Source: Gymnopilus junonius (lineage: Eukaryota; Basidiomycota; Agaricomycetes; Agaricales; Galerinaceae). From it: 64,000 bases of DNA. Positions 1-15,695 of this stretch are shown here, piece by piece (position 1 is the first letter of the stretch; every line of letters starts with the position of its first letter). The stretch is taken from NCBI GenBank assembly GCA_015501075.1, contig JADNYJ010000079.1, positions 115,104 to 179,103 of the forward strand. The letters are read 5' to 3'. The notes under the pieces are model-generated. The model did not search any database. It was not told the DNA's origin and was given only the letters and a program-made list of their open reading frames with translations. The position numbers were made by a program, and so were the translations under genes.

Positions 1-505
1 AGCTTGATGAAGACGACTTTGAAGATGATTTCAGAGTGCCTTATGGTGCGGCCCTCGACATGGATGTTGACTTTGATTCCAGCCCTCTTGGACCATCATC
101 CACCGCCAACACTGCTGGAGACGAACGAACTTCCACATCCGCGTCTTCCTCTGAAGGCCCGTCTTCAGGACAAGCTCCAGAGCAAGAACAAGAAGAACAA
201 GAGTCGGATCTTCCTGCACTTAGCCTCCCTCTTCACCGACTGAGGTACACAACGTCCTCCTATCCACTTGAGCCCTCCCGCGTCTTTGCCGAGCCCGTCT
301 ATGGGAAGTTGCCTTACGTAGAGTGCGTGAGTGCGCAGAGGTATAGTTTTGAGGGTGTGTTAATAGATGAGGAGCGGGTCATTGGTGTTTCGGTCAGTTC
401 TCTTTCTGTTTTTGTTTGTAAGGAGGTCGTTGATAAAATTTATCTTACCTCTAGACCGATATCTCAAGCCGGGTGAAGCAGATTGATGTTCACTACTTTG
501 GATAA
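1..505 (+). CDS. F-box-family paralogue A, C-terminal part (5' end outside window)
   Basis: The frame is open from the left edge to 392. A 62 bp intron (393-454, GTCAGT..CTAG) leads to a 51 bp last exon, 455-505. The protein end has an acidic and Ser-rich stretch, then a conserved block with PLHRLRYTTSSYPLEPS, FAEPVYGKLPYV and EERVIGVS, and ends VKQIDVHYFG. The same block and a last exon of exactly the same length occur in the genes at 2615-5715 (minus) and 33967-35812 (plus), which defines a three-member family. The members with an N-terminus carry an F-box-like motif, so this copy is inferred to belong to an SCF-type substrate receptor family. The F-box part of this copy is not in the window. 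No damage is visible in the part seen. Confidence 0.72.
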
Positions 506-1091
506 TTTTGCGCATGAGCATCGATGTTGAAGGACATTGGGTTTACGACGTAGTGTTGTTGCACACTAATGGTGGATGTAATCATAAAGCAAGGAGACGC
601 AAGTCGAGCGTGTATGAATAGGCGGATAATATTTGATGTAGCTATAGTTTTTTGTATCCAGAACCATTTGTTTGAGTCGTTTCAGGCAATTGAACCTGCT
701 GAGATAAATCTGGATGTTAACACTGACTAGCCAAGGGTTGCATACCTGCCTTCGCTAATGATAAATGTGTAGTGCTATATCGATCAACATTAATATTTCG
801 AATTCGGGGACACGGACTTTTAGCCGTGGGACCAGGTACTGTCCGACCTTTTGTCTTCTTAACACCCACCTTACACCGTAAGTGGGCCGCTGTTCTGGAT
901 AATTCGAACTCTTTCAGATTCTGGCCCCTGCTTCATTGATTCTGCCCTGCTTTGTTGTTTGCAGAAACCCGAAGGGCAAAGAACAATGAATTCACTCCGC
1001 AGTTGCAATAAAACCAGGTCGATGTGGACATCCTGATCCTGTTATTCCTCAAATCTTCATCGCCTATCATTTGCATCTGCCTCAATTCTCG
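506..1091. other. Intergenic region, no gene seen
   Basis: I see no supported reading frame between the end of F-box paralogue A and the F-box pseudogene. It presumably holds the terminator of the first and the former promoter of the second. Confidence 0.4.
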
Positions 1092-2457
1092 ATGTCCGAT
1101 TCAGAGCGTATCATCATCGGCACCTTTCCTTTGGATATACTCTGCGAAATATTCAAAGAAGTTCTTTCAAATTTGACACGATCATCTCTAAACCACGACT
1201 CAAATTCAGAGGCAAGCGCTAGCAGCAGTAAACAGACAGATGGGCCCCAGTTTATTACTTATGAAGCCTTCCGACCCCGTCTTAGGATTGCCTTCTCATT
1301 GCGCCACGTCTGCATTCAGTGGCGACGGGCTTCGTTCTTGACATCTGGGCTGTGGCACACCCTTATTTGGTCGTGTAAGCCATTCTGGTCGGGCATCTCC
1401 AAAAACGACATCGATTTTCTGCAATGGTGGTCGGAAAACGTTAGAGGGAACTCGTTGACGTTGTAGCTGGATATTTTCGCTAACAGTAACGAGTCAGCAC
1501 TTTCAGACGTTATATGGACCCAGGATATTTTCCCGATGGCTATACCTAGACCCGTTACTGCTCAGTCCTGGAACTTGAGCCATAAATCTTCCTTGGAAGC
1601 ATTTATGAAATTGATAAGCAAAGCAAAGCATCTCTCCATTGATTCTTTTTATCTCAGCTTCCTCACTGAAGCTATTTCGGGGCCACAGGGCGGACTCAGG
1701 GAATTTCCTCATATGCGGACGCTACACATTCAAGGACACCATAATGATGATGATGTATCACGACCGAACCCTATGATATTCAACTTCTTCGACTGTCTTC
1801 CTTTAATGAAGATGACGAAGTTGAAGAGTTTGCACATTAACGAACGCACTTCGCTCGGTCTTCATCCTTTCCCTCTTGCTTTCACTCACGCTTATATGCC
1901 CTTCAAAATATGGAGTCGACTCACTGATTTGACTGCTGCATTATCAATTACACCAGTTGAATGGCTTCGCTTGATCAAGGAATGCACCTCCCTCATTACT
2001 GCTTGCTTCTCTTTCGACATTTACGGTAAAATCAACGAAGCTGCAAACCACCAATACCAATTGTCCGTATCCTCAATTCCAAATACCCACATCGTCCTAG
2101 AAAAGCTCAAAACGCTTGACATCCGGATCGTAAAAGATGAAACTGGTGAGGGCTTCCGACAACTTCTACACTGCGACCGCTTCCTCCTACCCACCCTGGT
2201 AAACTTATCCATGAAGGGAAGTCATCTCAGCTTGCAGAATTTACACACCATCCTCCAAGTGACACCGATGCTCCGTAAATTGGGTGTGGCTGCTGAAATG
2301 CAGTTATCCTATATAAACCTTGTGGTTGCGGGACGTCTTCCTATCAGATCGCTGAACCATCTTGATGGATTTCCGCAAACGCGCACTGGGCTTCGCTTTT
2401 GGCGTAGAGGCGAAAACGGCAAATGGACACTCTGCTGAGAACAGGGATTGTAAGTGA
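1092..2457 (+). pseudogene. F-box/leucine-rich-type protein, disrupted copy (paralogue D)
   Basis: The first ATG is at 1092. The N-terminus has an F-box-like FPLDILCEIFKEVL and then the block RHVCIQWRRASFLTSGLWHTL, as in the paralogue at 6377-8060. The frame runs to a TAG at 1464-1466 and continues in the same frame, with no other stop, to 2438. At the TAG position the paralogue has CAA (in LTLQLDI), so this is a single CAG-to-TAG nonsense change. A second lesion lies near 2371: the conserved frame shifts by one base, and the shifted frame carries ALGFAFGVEAKT, matching the paralogue, before ending at 2457. The acidic segment and C-terminal 120 residues of the paralogue are missing. It is probably a pseudogene, although a truncated N-terminal protein could still be made. 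Confidence 0.7.
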
Positions 2458-2614
2458 CTATGAGCAAAGTCGTTAAGTAATACACGTAATTGGGTACATC
2501 AATAATATGTAACAGATGCAAATTCTTTGGCAACGCTTTCCTTTACAACCATTGTCCTCGCACATATCTACATCACCAGGAGTATACGACCTCAAAAAGC
2601 CAAGAAAAGAATTA

Positions 2615-5600
2615 TCACCCAAAATAATGAATATCAAGTTGCTTCACCCGATTGAACATATCAGTCTATAAGCACGCAGAGTAAGTACCGTTCGTCCAAA
2701 AAAATAGAATCAGAAAAGAAACCTACCGAAAGACCAATAACCCTCTCCTCATCCATCAATACCCCTTCAAACCGATACCTCTGCTCACTTGCACAGGCGA
2801 CATAGGGTAACCCCCTATCACAGGCTCGGCAAACGCGTCGGTCGGCTCAAGCGGCTGAGAAGATGTCACGTGCCAGAGACGGTGCAGAGGGAGGGCGGGG
2901 GCATGGGGAGGTGAGGGTTCGGCTGCCGCGGAAGCGTCGACTACATCTGAATCTGGGGCTAGCGCTGGGGCGGAGGATGCAGATAAAGGTTGCGATGTGG
3001 ATGCCTGTCCTCGTTCACGTTCGGCATTGACATTGGATGTTGATGATGGTGATGATGATCCGCTGGAAGTGTCAAAATCATCAACGTCCATACGATCCGC
3101 CAATCCAGGACGTACTCTCAAACGAGCAGCACGAGCCACACGGAGAGGACGCGCTGCACGAGCCATACCAATTGTAGGAGCTCCAGGTCGAGTTCGAGTT
3201 TGTGCGTCTGTATCGGTGGAATAGAGTCCAACCCCAGACTCACCATCTTCATCGTCTTCATCGTCTTCTTCATAGTCATCATAGTCTTCTTCTTCGTAGT
3301 CGTCATAATCTTCTTCTTCATAGTCAAGCATATAGTCATCTTCGTCATACTCTTCTTCATAGAGGTCATCATCATCATCAGGTCCAAGGAATGCTGCTCC
3401 ACTATGGGTACCGCCATAGCTACCAAGCTCGGGCGAATAAAAATCCACGAACTCCGGAGCAAAGTCCTGTCCATAGAATGATCCAGGATCCACGCCCGCA
3501 AATTCCAGACCCAAATCAAAATCAGTGCTGGTGCTGCTGAGAGGACTACGCGAATCGTGCTCCTGCTCCAGCTCGACACCTGTATATCGACTTGGAAAAG
3601 CCTGATGCTGGTCACTCAGCGTTTCCTCCACTAACTCCTTCCCTTTTCCTTTGTGCCTCTGCGCCTCCTTCTGCCTCCGCTCCCGTTCAACTTCCCATAC
3701 ACTCTTCAATCTCTTTCCCATCCGCCTCACATTCGCCTCACAGAAATCTAACACCACATACGGGAACCCCAGCCTCCATCGATGTTTTCATCTCCATGCG
3801 TACCGCCATCCGCCGTGAGCACCAACCGCTGCCCACATGTCGTGGTGATCCAGCCCGTTGAGATTGAGTCCGAGTTGAACCATCGCGTGATGGGCGGCCC
3901 CCAGAGCGTGTATGGGATAACTTTGGTGTGGTGCCCAGCGATGGGGTCGTGGAGGCAGGAGGAGGCGAAGGCGGAGCTGGGTGTAGCTGGCTCATCGTCC
4001 ATTGGGTTTTCTTCATTGCCACGTCCAGCAATCTCTGCTGCTGCAGCGGTGTTGGTACCATCTTGTTCTTGCTGTTGTCTCTCCTCTGCCTTTTCATCAC
4101 CCTCACATTCATGAAAAGGCGCTTCCCTCCTCACTATATCCACCAGTGCACTCCTATGCACCAAGAACGTGAACGTATGTCCAAAATGCAGATTCAGAAG
4201 CGGCAGCCCGATGCCCGACATGCGTATGGAGAATACGCATATGGCGTGTTCCGCACTGGGGAGGAAGGGACGGGTGGGGGTTAAGGAGATTGGAGCAGAT
4301 TCAGCTGCAGAAGTGGTGGCAAAAGCTGCCGCACCAGAAGAGAATGATGAAGATGCAGCAGCAGTCGATGAGCTACTGGAATTTTGGGGCGTCGACGTCC
4401 CACCCACAGGATTAGGCTCCGCCCTACACGAAATTCCCGCCAATGTTCTTCCGCCTGCTAAAGCCGGCAAGCTGAGCCTTAATATTGGCCTAGCAGGCGT
4501 GAAGGATGGTTTTGAGGGGATATGGAACACATCCAGCGTATTTATTTTAGCGTTAGGCAGTGCAATCAGGGAGGGCGTGAGGAATATGAGGCCCGAGTAC
4601 GTTTGGTATGGTGCAGTGAGGCTCTATAAGGTCAAAAATGTCAATAAATTTCTTCCTAGCAAGTCAAAAATAACCAACCATCTTCAACACGCCAGTCTTC
4701 CACTCCCAAACGTACACCCTGTCCTCAGTCGATGCAGAGTGGTAATGGAGTACCAACACGAGATGCTCACCCACAATCTCGATCCCAACCGCTGGGGGTT
4801 GCCATCCTACAGGAGACGACATCACGCGTCTTATGTAGCGATTTGAAGTGCCTTGCGATGCTGCAAGGGCAGGGTGGGGTAAGCCGGTGGAGAACTGGAG
4901 GAGCACGAGGTCAATGTCGTTTTCCGTAGGTTGGGCACCGTCTGGGGTGCGTTGAGGGCTCCTGTGAGGAAATAATATCAGTCAGAAAATGAATAAAGCA
5001 TAAGAAAAAATTAATGTGCATACAGAGTAACAATTGCTACTAAATCGTGCTCGTAAATGCACAAACCCATATCGACAATTGTTCGCTCCCTCCGGTCTGA
5101 ATCTGCGCGTGTCTTAAGCACGTCCAGATCGATCTTGTTCCACTTAGGGTCGATCCCATCCTGGATCTCCTCCTGACCAGGGAGCTTCACCCAGTGCAAA
5201 ACCTTCCTTGGAAAATCGCCAAGGACGTAGACGCCCCCAGTCAAATCGTATATCCCGCTGGGTTCATGTCCTGCTTTGATTTGACGCATGCGCTTGTTTC
5301 CATCTTTGAGGGTTTCCTTCCCTTTTCCGCGTGATTTTTCTTCGCCTTCGCCCTCAGCTTCAGAATCCTCGTCAAGATCAAGGATAGACCAACGCCTGGA
5401 GGATTCTTGCATCCGGTCGAGCTTCTCCTTGACTGGCAGTGAGGATTTTGCATTATTATCCTGATGCGTAGCAATCAAAGCAGCCTGATAGTGCAATTCA
5501 GACGACCCAGAAATGAGGGTGTTCAGAAAACTGCATGTCAACTGAAGAGCAAACAAAGAACTGGGGTTGTCAGTGAGATTAAGAAAGATGTGTAAAAGGA

Positions 5601-5715
5601 TTTCCGGAGGAAGGGTGAGCAATGTCAGGGACGTTGATGAGCTCGATGAAGTGTTCAACAACGTCCAAGATGATGCCGCCGTCGCGCTTGACGATAACAA
5701 GGGTACTGCCGTCAT
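2615..5715 (-). CDS. F-box family protein with long acidic repeat (paralogue B), two apparent frameshifts
   Basis: ATG at 5715-5713 (the frame is open further upstream but without an ATG). Exons on the minus strand are 5715-5024, 4961-4679, 4623 down to about 2727, and 2665-2615. Introns 1, 2 and the last lie where they do in the intact paralogue at 33967-35812. The N-terminal F-box-like motif is LTLPPEILLHIFLNL. Later come WGPPITRWFNSDSIS, a very acidic Asp/Glu/Tyr run (about 3240-3385), a Ser-rich region, PLHRLWHVTSSQPLEPT and the end VKQLDIHYFG. Two positions break the frame relative to paralogues: one base seems lost in CCCC at 3767-3770 and one in CCCCC at 2811-2815 (plus-strand bases). 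The last exon stays conserved after both. A 56 bp intron (3803-3748) could bypass the first break but would delete conserved residues. Function as a ubiquitin-ligase adaptor is inferred from the F-box only. Confidence 0.65.
3240..3385 (-). repeat. Acidic low-complexity coding repeat (Asp/Glu/Tyr)
   Basis: Within F-box paralogue B the minus strand reads as reiterated GAA/GAT/TAT triplets. They encode repeats of the type YEEEDYDD followed by EDDEDDED. The antisense frames are also open here because the triplets are simple, so antisense open frames in this stretch should not be taken as genes. Confidence 0.8.
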
Positions 5716-6376
5716 CGTTGATGACCAAGTTGGACGCTCGTGACCGTGACGCGACTTCTCTCTCCAGCAGTCCAGATTCAAAACAAATCAGTCAAAGATC
5801 GGTATCTTTGCCAAATCTTCGCGTTTACTCTGTTCTCTTGTTGGCTTATATTTTCTGGCGTTTACACGGTGTGGAATACTATGTGGTCAAATTTGGGGCC
5901 TGTGGAATGACCAGATTGTTTGGTTAATCCTTTTGTTTTCTCGAATCTCGAATATTCCTGGTGTCTTCAAATAATCATTCTCGTGAATCAAAATCCTTTG
6001 GTATATTTATCACCCAACAAAACTGCGTCTGTTCCTGGTTCCTTGCTTATATATAAAACGATTTCTTCCGAAGTGAGCTGTACTTATTCTAAGCTTCGGG
6101 TTTTATGCGGGGCAATGAATGTCCGCGGGTGTCGATTGAATTTCCTTTTCAGATTCTTTGACCATATGTGGGCCACTTGCTGTTCTTGGGAAACTCGGAC
6201 TCTGTCAAATTCTCCCATCAAATTTGTCTGCATTGTTCGATGTCCCCGGTTCTATCAGTGTGTTCTCCGAGGATCTTTTAAATTTGAATCGTGAAGCACA
6301 CTAGCAGCCGCTCTGAACACCTTGCCCTTTGTATCCCCTCAGGCTTCGTTGCATAGCTACCTCTCGATTTTTTGTA

Positions 6377-8060
6377 ATGTCGGAGCACGTCGCTCTCGCC
6401 ACTTTTCCCTGGATCTACTCGGGGAGATATTTAAAAAAGCTCTTGCAACGAATTCTTCATCAAATCCTACATCCCGGATTACAGAGGACTCGAATTGGAG
6501 GGCACTTACGAGCAGCAGCACCAGAGCGAACGAATTGGGGTCCACATTCATCACTCCAGATGCCTTCCAAAGTCGCCTCAAGACTCTGCTCACGTTGTGC
6601 CACGTCTGCACTCGTTGGAGATGTGCTTCATTTTCGATATCTGAGTTGTGGAATACCCTGGCTTGGTCGTGTGAGCCACCTTGGTTAGAAATTTGCAGAA
6701 ACGACGGTAATTTCTTGGGGTGGTGGTCAGACAAAGTTAAAGGGAATTCATTAACTTTACAACTGGATATCAAAGAACACTCCGACGATGGCGGCTCAAT
6801 TTTTCTTAGGCCCACTGGTGCCTGGATTGACTCCAAAGTTACTTATACTGATAATGTGGCCCAGCTGTCCTCAGAACTCCAAGTTGTCATATTAGACTTG
6901 ATGAGCAAAACCCAGCACCTCTCCATGGATCCTTATTTTTTTTTGTTTCTTTGGCCTGGTCATGGAGAATATCCTCATCTTAGGACACTACACCTCCAAG
7001 GGCATTATAACGATGCCGTGCTAGCACAGCACCATGCGGCACTCGACTTTAAGTTTGACCCGGTTCCCTTCTTGAAGAGTCTGTTCTTGAACGAATACCC
7101 GTTCTGCCTGTACCCTTTAGCTATACTTATACCTACCCCCACCCGCAGACGCCACCTAGGTTATGGAACCAATTAACAAACTTGACCGCCGTATTATCCA
7201 CCACGCCGGTTTGTTGGTTGCACTTCATCAAAGAATGTGTTTCTCTCGTCACTGCGCGATTCTCTTTCGAGATCTCAGATACGCACTATATCCACGGACC
7301 TGAAACCAATATCGCAGTACGTCAAAATGACACTCTCACCGTCCTTGGAAGCTTGCAAAATCTGCACATCCACGTATATCAAAACACAAGACAAGACGGG
7401 CGGAGCTTTGTGCACCTCTTTCACCTACTTCGCCTGCCTGCCCTCGGAGAATTATCCCTAAAGGGAGACCATCTTAGCTTGGAGGATCTACACACCGTGC
7501 TGCAAGTGACGCCACAACTCCGCAGGTTGAGTGTAGCAGCTGTCCTGCCTGTGCCTCATACGGCCGATGCATTTGAGCGTCGTTTATTGGCATTTATATC
7601 CGTAAATAATCTTGGCTTCCCTTTACCTAGCGCGTTCGGGTTCACTTCGGACGCGGAGACGCAGACTGCAAGTGCACAATCTGAATCTGAGGACAGCGAC
7701 GATAGCGACCATGGAGACAACGACTTAAACCTACACCCGCTGTCGCACTACGTCCCAGATCTCGAATTTCTGACCCTGCAGCTGCTACCTACGCATGCTC
7801 CATCACTGCTTTCATATATGCGACAGATGATCAGAAGTGGATGGTTGAGAGGAATGGAGATGTTGGCCGTCAGGTTATGTTTACTCAACGTTAAGGAACT
7901 TCGAGGGCATTATAGTGAGAGTGAGATAAGTGACCTGGCATATGATATTAGGAGGGAGATGGCGAGGGTAAGGGGAAGGAAGAGGTATAGCGCCTTTCCT
8001 GGCGGTGGGTTGTCAGTGGTTGAGGTGACATCTCTCGCTGCGTTTGACTCCGAGATTTAA
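6377..8060 (+). CDS. F-box/leucine-rich-type protein (paralogue E), two apparent frameshifts
   Basis: Paralogue of the pseudogene at 1092-2457. The ATG at 6377 (MSEHVALATFP) aligns with that of the paralogue. The conserved frame then needs one extra base near 6410, where CCCTGG stands for CCTTTGG, to reach LDLLGEIFKKAL. It needs a second near 7115 (CCC run) to pass from NEYPFCLYP to the frame with LWNQLTNLTAVL. After that the frame is open to 8060 through RHVCTRW-like, leucine-rich and acidic (SEDSDDSDHGDN) segments. F-box proteins of this type are greatly expanded in Agaricomycetes and act as substrate adaptors of SCF ubiquitin ligases; the substrate is unknown. It could be a young pseudogene, or intact with two base-call errors. 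Confidence 0.62.
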
Positions 8061-8271
8061 TATTGTTATTACCTAGTGTACTTCTGCTTCTCTGACGTTT
8101 AAGCTTGGTTGTCGCAGTAGGTGATCCACTGGACCCCAGTAACGAAAATGTGATGTGAAGGCGGTATATATTTCAATCTCCGAAAGACAATTAAATAGGG
8201 CGGATCTCAAGAAGAAAATGGAAGAGTGTAAGGGAAATATTCGATTGTCGTCGTCGTTTGTAGCTTGATAA

Positions 8272-10023
<1,752 letters not shown>

Positions 10024-10087
10024 TGCAGGCGACTTCGAGAGGAGAGAGCGTAAGCTGCTTGGTTTTAATGGTCAGAAAATGGCCAGT

Positions 10088-10095
10088 CTTTTATA
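10088..10095 (-). promoter_or_regulatory. TATA box of the minus-strand peroxidase
   Basis: The minus strand reads TATAAAAG here, 65-72 bases before the ATG at 10023. The paralogous peroxidase has a TATA element at the same distance from its ATG. Confidence 0.6.
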
Positions 10096-12004
10096 CGTTG
10101 CTGGTGAGAAATCCAACGGTAAGTCATTTGTCGGCAGCATAGTTGACTCCAGGTCACCGAAAGCGCAGTGTGAGCTCAAACTAGGCAAAAAATACGCTTC
10201 AGCAGCATTAGACGTTCTGTCCGCCTTACAGCCAACGCAAAACGACATAGCCAAAAATAACGGGACCGCCAAGGAAGTAAAGATATCAGTCTTTCGCAGA
10301 AAATTTCCCAAAGACAAAAGCTGTGCTGTCTTCAACGCTTAAACCTGATATAGAACGTGTAAATGTAGTCGTTGCTGGAACCCACAGGTTGGGTAAAGTG
10401 CGAAAGAGTTCCCACTTACAAGAGATTTTTAGCATTTTACCCACATCCATGTCTCTGGAATACCCAGCGCTCTACCGGTTTCCTTTCTTCAATGGAATTC
10501 CGAAGACAAGGCGTGTGCTTGGGACTAACGGATATGAAACGGTACCCAGCATCCCGAGTGAAGTAGCAGTGAGAAAGATCACTAAAAAGTAAAGTGGAAA
10601 GGTTCAAATCTCGCGAGCTGGTTGACGCTGGGAGAAGAACAGGCTGGTTTGCAAGTGTACGCGGTCGAGGATGTTTGCCAAGGCTTCGCCAAGAGTTGCC
10701 AAGACTGTACAGTGACAGGTCACAACAAGTACAAATTATGTACAATTCTCCCTAGCAAACCTTGAAAAAAATAGTGAAAAAGACATTCCGATGGCATATT
10801 AAGGATCCGACCGCAGGAAAACATGAATCGCATAATTTTTTACCCTTGGATGTGCCATATATTTTCCGTTTGCTCAAGGAAAATTAAACTTCACAGCTAC
10901 ATGTAAATAGGGACAAATACAGAGAAAAGCCCTTGGCATCACTTGCACTACCTGGACGGAACGTCGCGGAAGCAAGGTGCCAGTGGTCAGTGGCCTCAGC
11001 GAACTCAAAAACGTTGGCGTTCAAAGAATGGGCTTCATGTATGACCGTAGACAACAACTCGGAGGTAGAAGATGCACTGGCACAACCATTCAAGAGCAAT
11101 AATACCCCTTTCTCGATACGCCAAAGCTCAATGTCGCCAGACAGCCTAACCAGGTCATTTCAAGTCAAATATTCGCATTGAGCGTGAGATCTACTCTTAG
11201 AAATCTTCATAAATGCTGACAGATTGGTGAGAATAGGGGACACAAGTGAGTTTCTGGCGAGAACAACTGTTCATTTGCAGGTATTCCGGACTCTGGCCGT
11301 CATCTCAACTCAGCGACCGCTAATGATAACAAAAGTTTTATATCCCACCAACCGCACGGCCGCAATAACAAAACTTGCGTGCTATTGGCTATGAGTCGGA
11401 AAAGATACTGATATCAAGGATCCCATAGCCGATGTAGCTTGACTCTGACATATGACCAGACAATAGCCCTTCTGACCGCCCCGTTTCCCAAGGTTGATGA
11501 ACTCTTGTGTTATACCAATCTTCAACGTTACAAGTTCACGGTACGAGTTGTAATTAACTGTTGTCCGATTCCTGACGGAGTCGCCCTCCTTACGCGCCTT
11601 TTAGATTCATAAGACGAAAACCACTATCCGAAGCAAGGACAGGTTCACAAGAACGGGATAGAAACAGACGTTAAGCGATCATATCAACGATGTGGATATG
11701 TCAACTGTTTGCACCGGAAGACTGGGCTGCTAGAGCTTTGTTTTGAAACTAGAACTTCATACTGAAGTGACGCAGGCAGCAATTAATAATAGTCCATCCT
11801 GCCAGGAACTCTGGAGGATCCCCTTGCTTGGGTCTGTTTCTCATTGGACTTCTATGATCAGATCAAATATCGTCCCGAATGAAAGGTTGAGCGCAATACT
11901 GGTTTTTGTGAGTTCATTCCTCTCATCTGGGTTGAGCTCTCACTGTCATCCCTGAATAAGATCAGTATGTTTCCGAAAGGATGGTACACATCCCCCATAA
12001 AACA

Positions 12005-12010
12005 TATAAA
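12005..12010 (+). promoter_or_regulatory. TATA box of the plus-strand peroxidase
   Basis: TATAAA (context catataaaaga) 67-72 bases upstream of the ATG at 12077, mirroring the promoter layout of the divergent paralogue. Confidence 0.62.
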
Positions 12011-12076
12011 AGAGAGCCCATTCTCCTCGTAGTAAATCAGGACAACTAGTCTTCTACTCCAGCACTTGAAGTTCCA

Positions 12077-13804
<1,728 letters not shown>

Positions 13805-14169
13805 GCGACGAGTTGGGGAGTGATTTGATTGCTTTGGGCACGTCTATTTTATGGCTTTCCATGTATCTATATTTTTTTATGCAGAAATGACTCTACAAAC
13901 TAGAATCCTTTTTCTTATCCTGAGAGCCTCTTCTTAATAGCATTCTTGCCGCAACGTTGCCGAAGTATTCGGTTGCTGATGGCCTCGCAGGGCCAAAAAA
14001 GTTTCAAGACAAAACAGAATATCTTTTTCATTGTCTCCTGAAGGCGATTTCCGTTTCATCTCCGGTTTCTCGTTTATATATATGGAGGGTTGGATTTGCA
14101 TGTCTTCATTACCCACCAACTCTTAAGAAATACATACGTACTCGGAGCCACCAACGAACTTCCATTTTC

Positions 14170-14555
14170 ATGATGATGAACAATGCCATCTCTAATGTTA
14201 GACCGTTTATCGCAACTCTGATAATAATTGCGGAGGCGTATGTTGTTTTTGTTTCGTGAATTCTCATTATAACGACCTTAATAGCAGTAGGAAGGAAAAG
14301 CCCTCAGAACGCAAACTCGAACCCTCAGCGGAAGCAACTGATCTACTCCAGCAGCTTCGAGATCCCCAGTCCAATATGTACCAATTCATTAGGGATGGGT
14401 CCAAAGCGTTGATCACACTTCTGGAAGAAACGAGGTCTGAAGATACTCCCAACCGCAGCGAGGCTTCTAACCTACGGCACTACCCAAAGGCTCAGCACTA
14501 TCCTTCACTATCCAGCCCTTGCAGAGGGGTGAGCACGACCACGGTCGATAGATAG
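14170..14555 (+). CDS. Small hypothetical protein (111 aa)
   Basis: Two-exon model: 14170-14237, a 50 bp intron (GTATGT..GCAG), and 14288-14555. The N-terminus starts with three Met codons and has a hydrophobic stretch (FIATLIIIAEA) that could be a signal or anchor. The rest is charged, with a possible helix EATDLLQQLRDPQSNMY. I do not recognise the family. Support is the good splice signals and continuous frame; a chance frame is possible. Confidence 0.38.
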
Positions 14556-14856
14556 TATTGATAAATCGAAATTGCCAAAAAAAGCGACTAGTAATTGATC
14601 TTCAAGCCGTTTGGCCCATTGTTAAATTTGATCGAGGCCATGACATACTGTTCGATTGTCGAGGCATGAGTCAGTAATTAGGCTTTTGGTCTTGAATGAA
14701 AAGCCTTTTTGTCGAAGTTGGTAAGGCTTGACCGGAAACAATGGGAGGCCACAAGGTGTGCTAGCATTTATACAGTTTCTTGACATAAGAGGTCCTCATC
14801 AATATTCTTCAACTTTGTGCCACTAAACCACTATCCTTACGCTCTGGAAAGCGACT

Positions 14857-15369
14857 ATGGACCCAGAAGTCGGCAACAACCAGGAGGACTTCCTATCCGT
14901 TCCAGTAATGGGACGTTCATCCTTGCGTTCATCCTCTTTGGAAGCTTTGTACACACTCTCCCGCCCTCAATCCCCCGAAACAAACTCAACCTTTGAGACG
15001 GATTCTACTCTTTCCAATCCATCCCATGGCAAGGATGAGAAGGGCCTGAGGTCTATCAAACAAGAAGTGTTAAAAATCTTTCGACCTCAAAACTATCGTC
15101 GTTCTTCCGTCGATACTCAAGGAACAAGTTCCATCGAATTTATTTTGTCCACGGATGCCCCATTCATTCAAACTTCTACTGGATCTGTACAATTCAAACC
15201 CAAAGACCCATCAAACGAAGAGGACTCCGATATATTCTGCGAACGTGATTCGCCGAATTGTGATATGCTTGAAGGCGATGTAGAAGGCGAGGAGGGACTG
15301 GATGAGGCTACAGTGGAGGCATCGAAAATCGCAAAGCGTCTCAGTCAGGAGCAGAAGTATTCTTCGTGA
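14857..15369 (+). CDS. Hypothetical protein, Ser-rich, single exon (170 aa)
   Basis: Open frame starting MDPEVGNNQEDF and ending SQEQKYSS, with no intron needed. It is rich in Ser, Glu and Asp, with an acidic C-terminal third and no signal peptide or membrane segment. No family recognised. The length, codon regularity and an A/T-rich 3' flank favour a real gene, but no homologue is available within the window. Confidence 0.5.
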   Translation: MDPEVGNNQEDFLSVPVMGRSSLRSSSLEALYTLSRPQSPETNSTFETDSTLSNPSHGKDEKGLRSIKQEVLKIFRPQNYRRSSVDTQGTSSIEFILSTDAPFIQTSTGSVQFKPKDPSNEEDSDIFCERDSPNCDMLEGDVEGEEGLDEATVEASKIAKRLSQEQKYSS

Positions 15370-15695
15370 AGTACGCCACGCCACTTAGAGCTAACTTGAA
15401 GTTTGATAATGTAATAAATTTCGTTTAGTTGTACCGAGATGTAATTCATTTCACTGTGAAGCAAATTACAATGTCATCACTCTGTGGACGAAAAGGTAGG
15501 ATAGTGCTTGCCACAGCAATTGGTACTTATAAAAGCTAGTTGATAAAAATTACAATATACAAGAGAAAGGAGGAACATGCTTGTTGTACTATATACTATA
15601 TATAAAGAATGGTAAATAAGGTCCACGTCGACATTGACGAACAACGTCACAAATTCGGAAGCAGAGTTCGTATATATGGGAGGCCCCAGCTGCTA
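15370..15695. other. Intergenic region between convergent genes
   Basis: AT-rich 326 bp with no supported gene, lying between a plus-strand and a minus-strand gene, so it probably contains both 3' ends. Confidence 0.4.

Larger units (their letters stand above)
10024..12076. other. Divergent intergenic region between two peroxidase genes
   Basis: About 2 kb between two peroxidase start codons facing away from each other. Apart from a TATA box at each end I find no gene. Short open frames (for example 10013-10342 plus) lack splice logic or recognisable motifs. The region probably holds the regulatory sequences of both genes, but I could not assign binding sites with confidence. Confidence 0.5.

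Noticed and set aside
3118..3615. Long open frames on both strands across the acidic repeat of F-box paralogue B
   Set aside because: The triplet-rich sequence keeps several frames open; only the frame with family motifs is real.
3748..3803. A 56 bp intron (GTACGC..TTAG) in F-box paralogue B that would avoid a frameshift
   Set aside because: It would remove residues (VVLDF region) that the intact paralogue at 33967-35812 keeps in an exon without an intron; a one-base loss in CCCC fits better. It remains possible.
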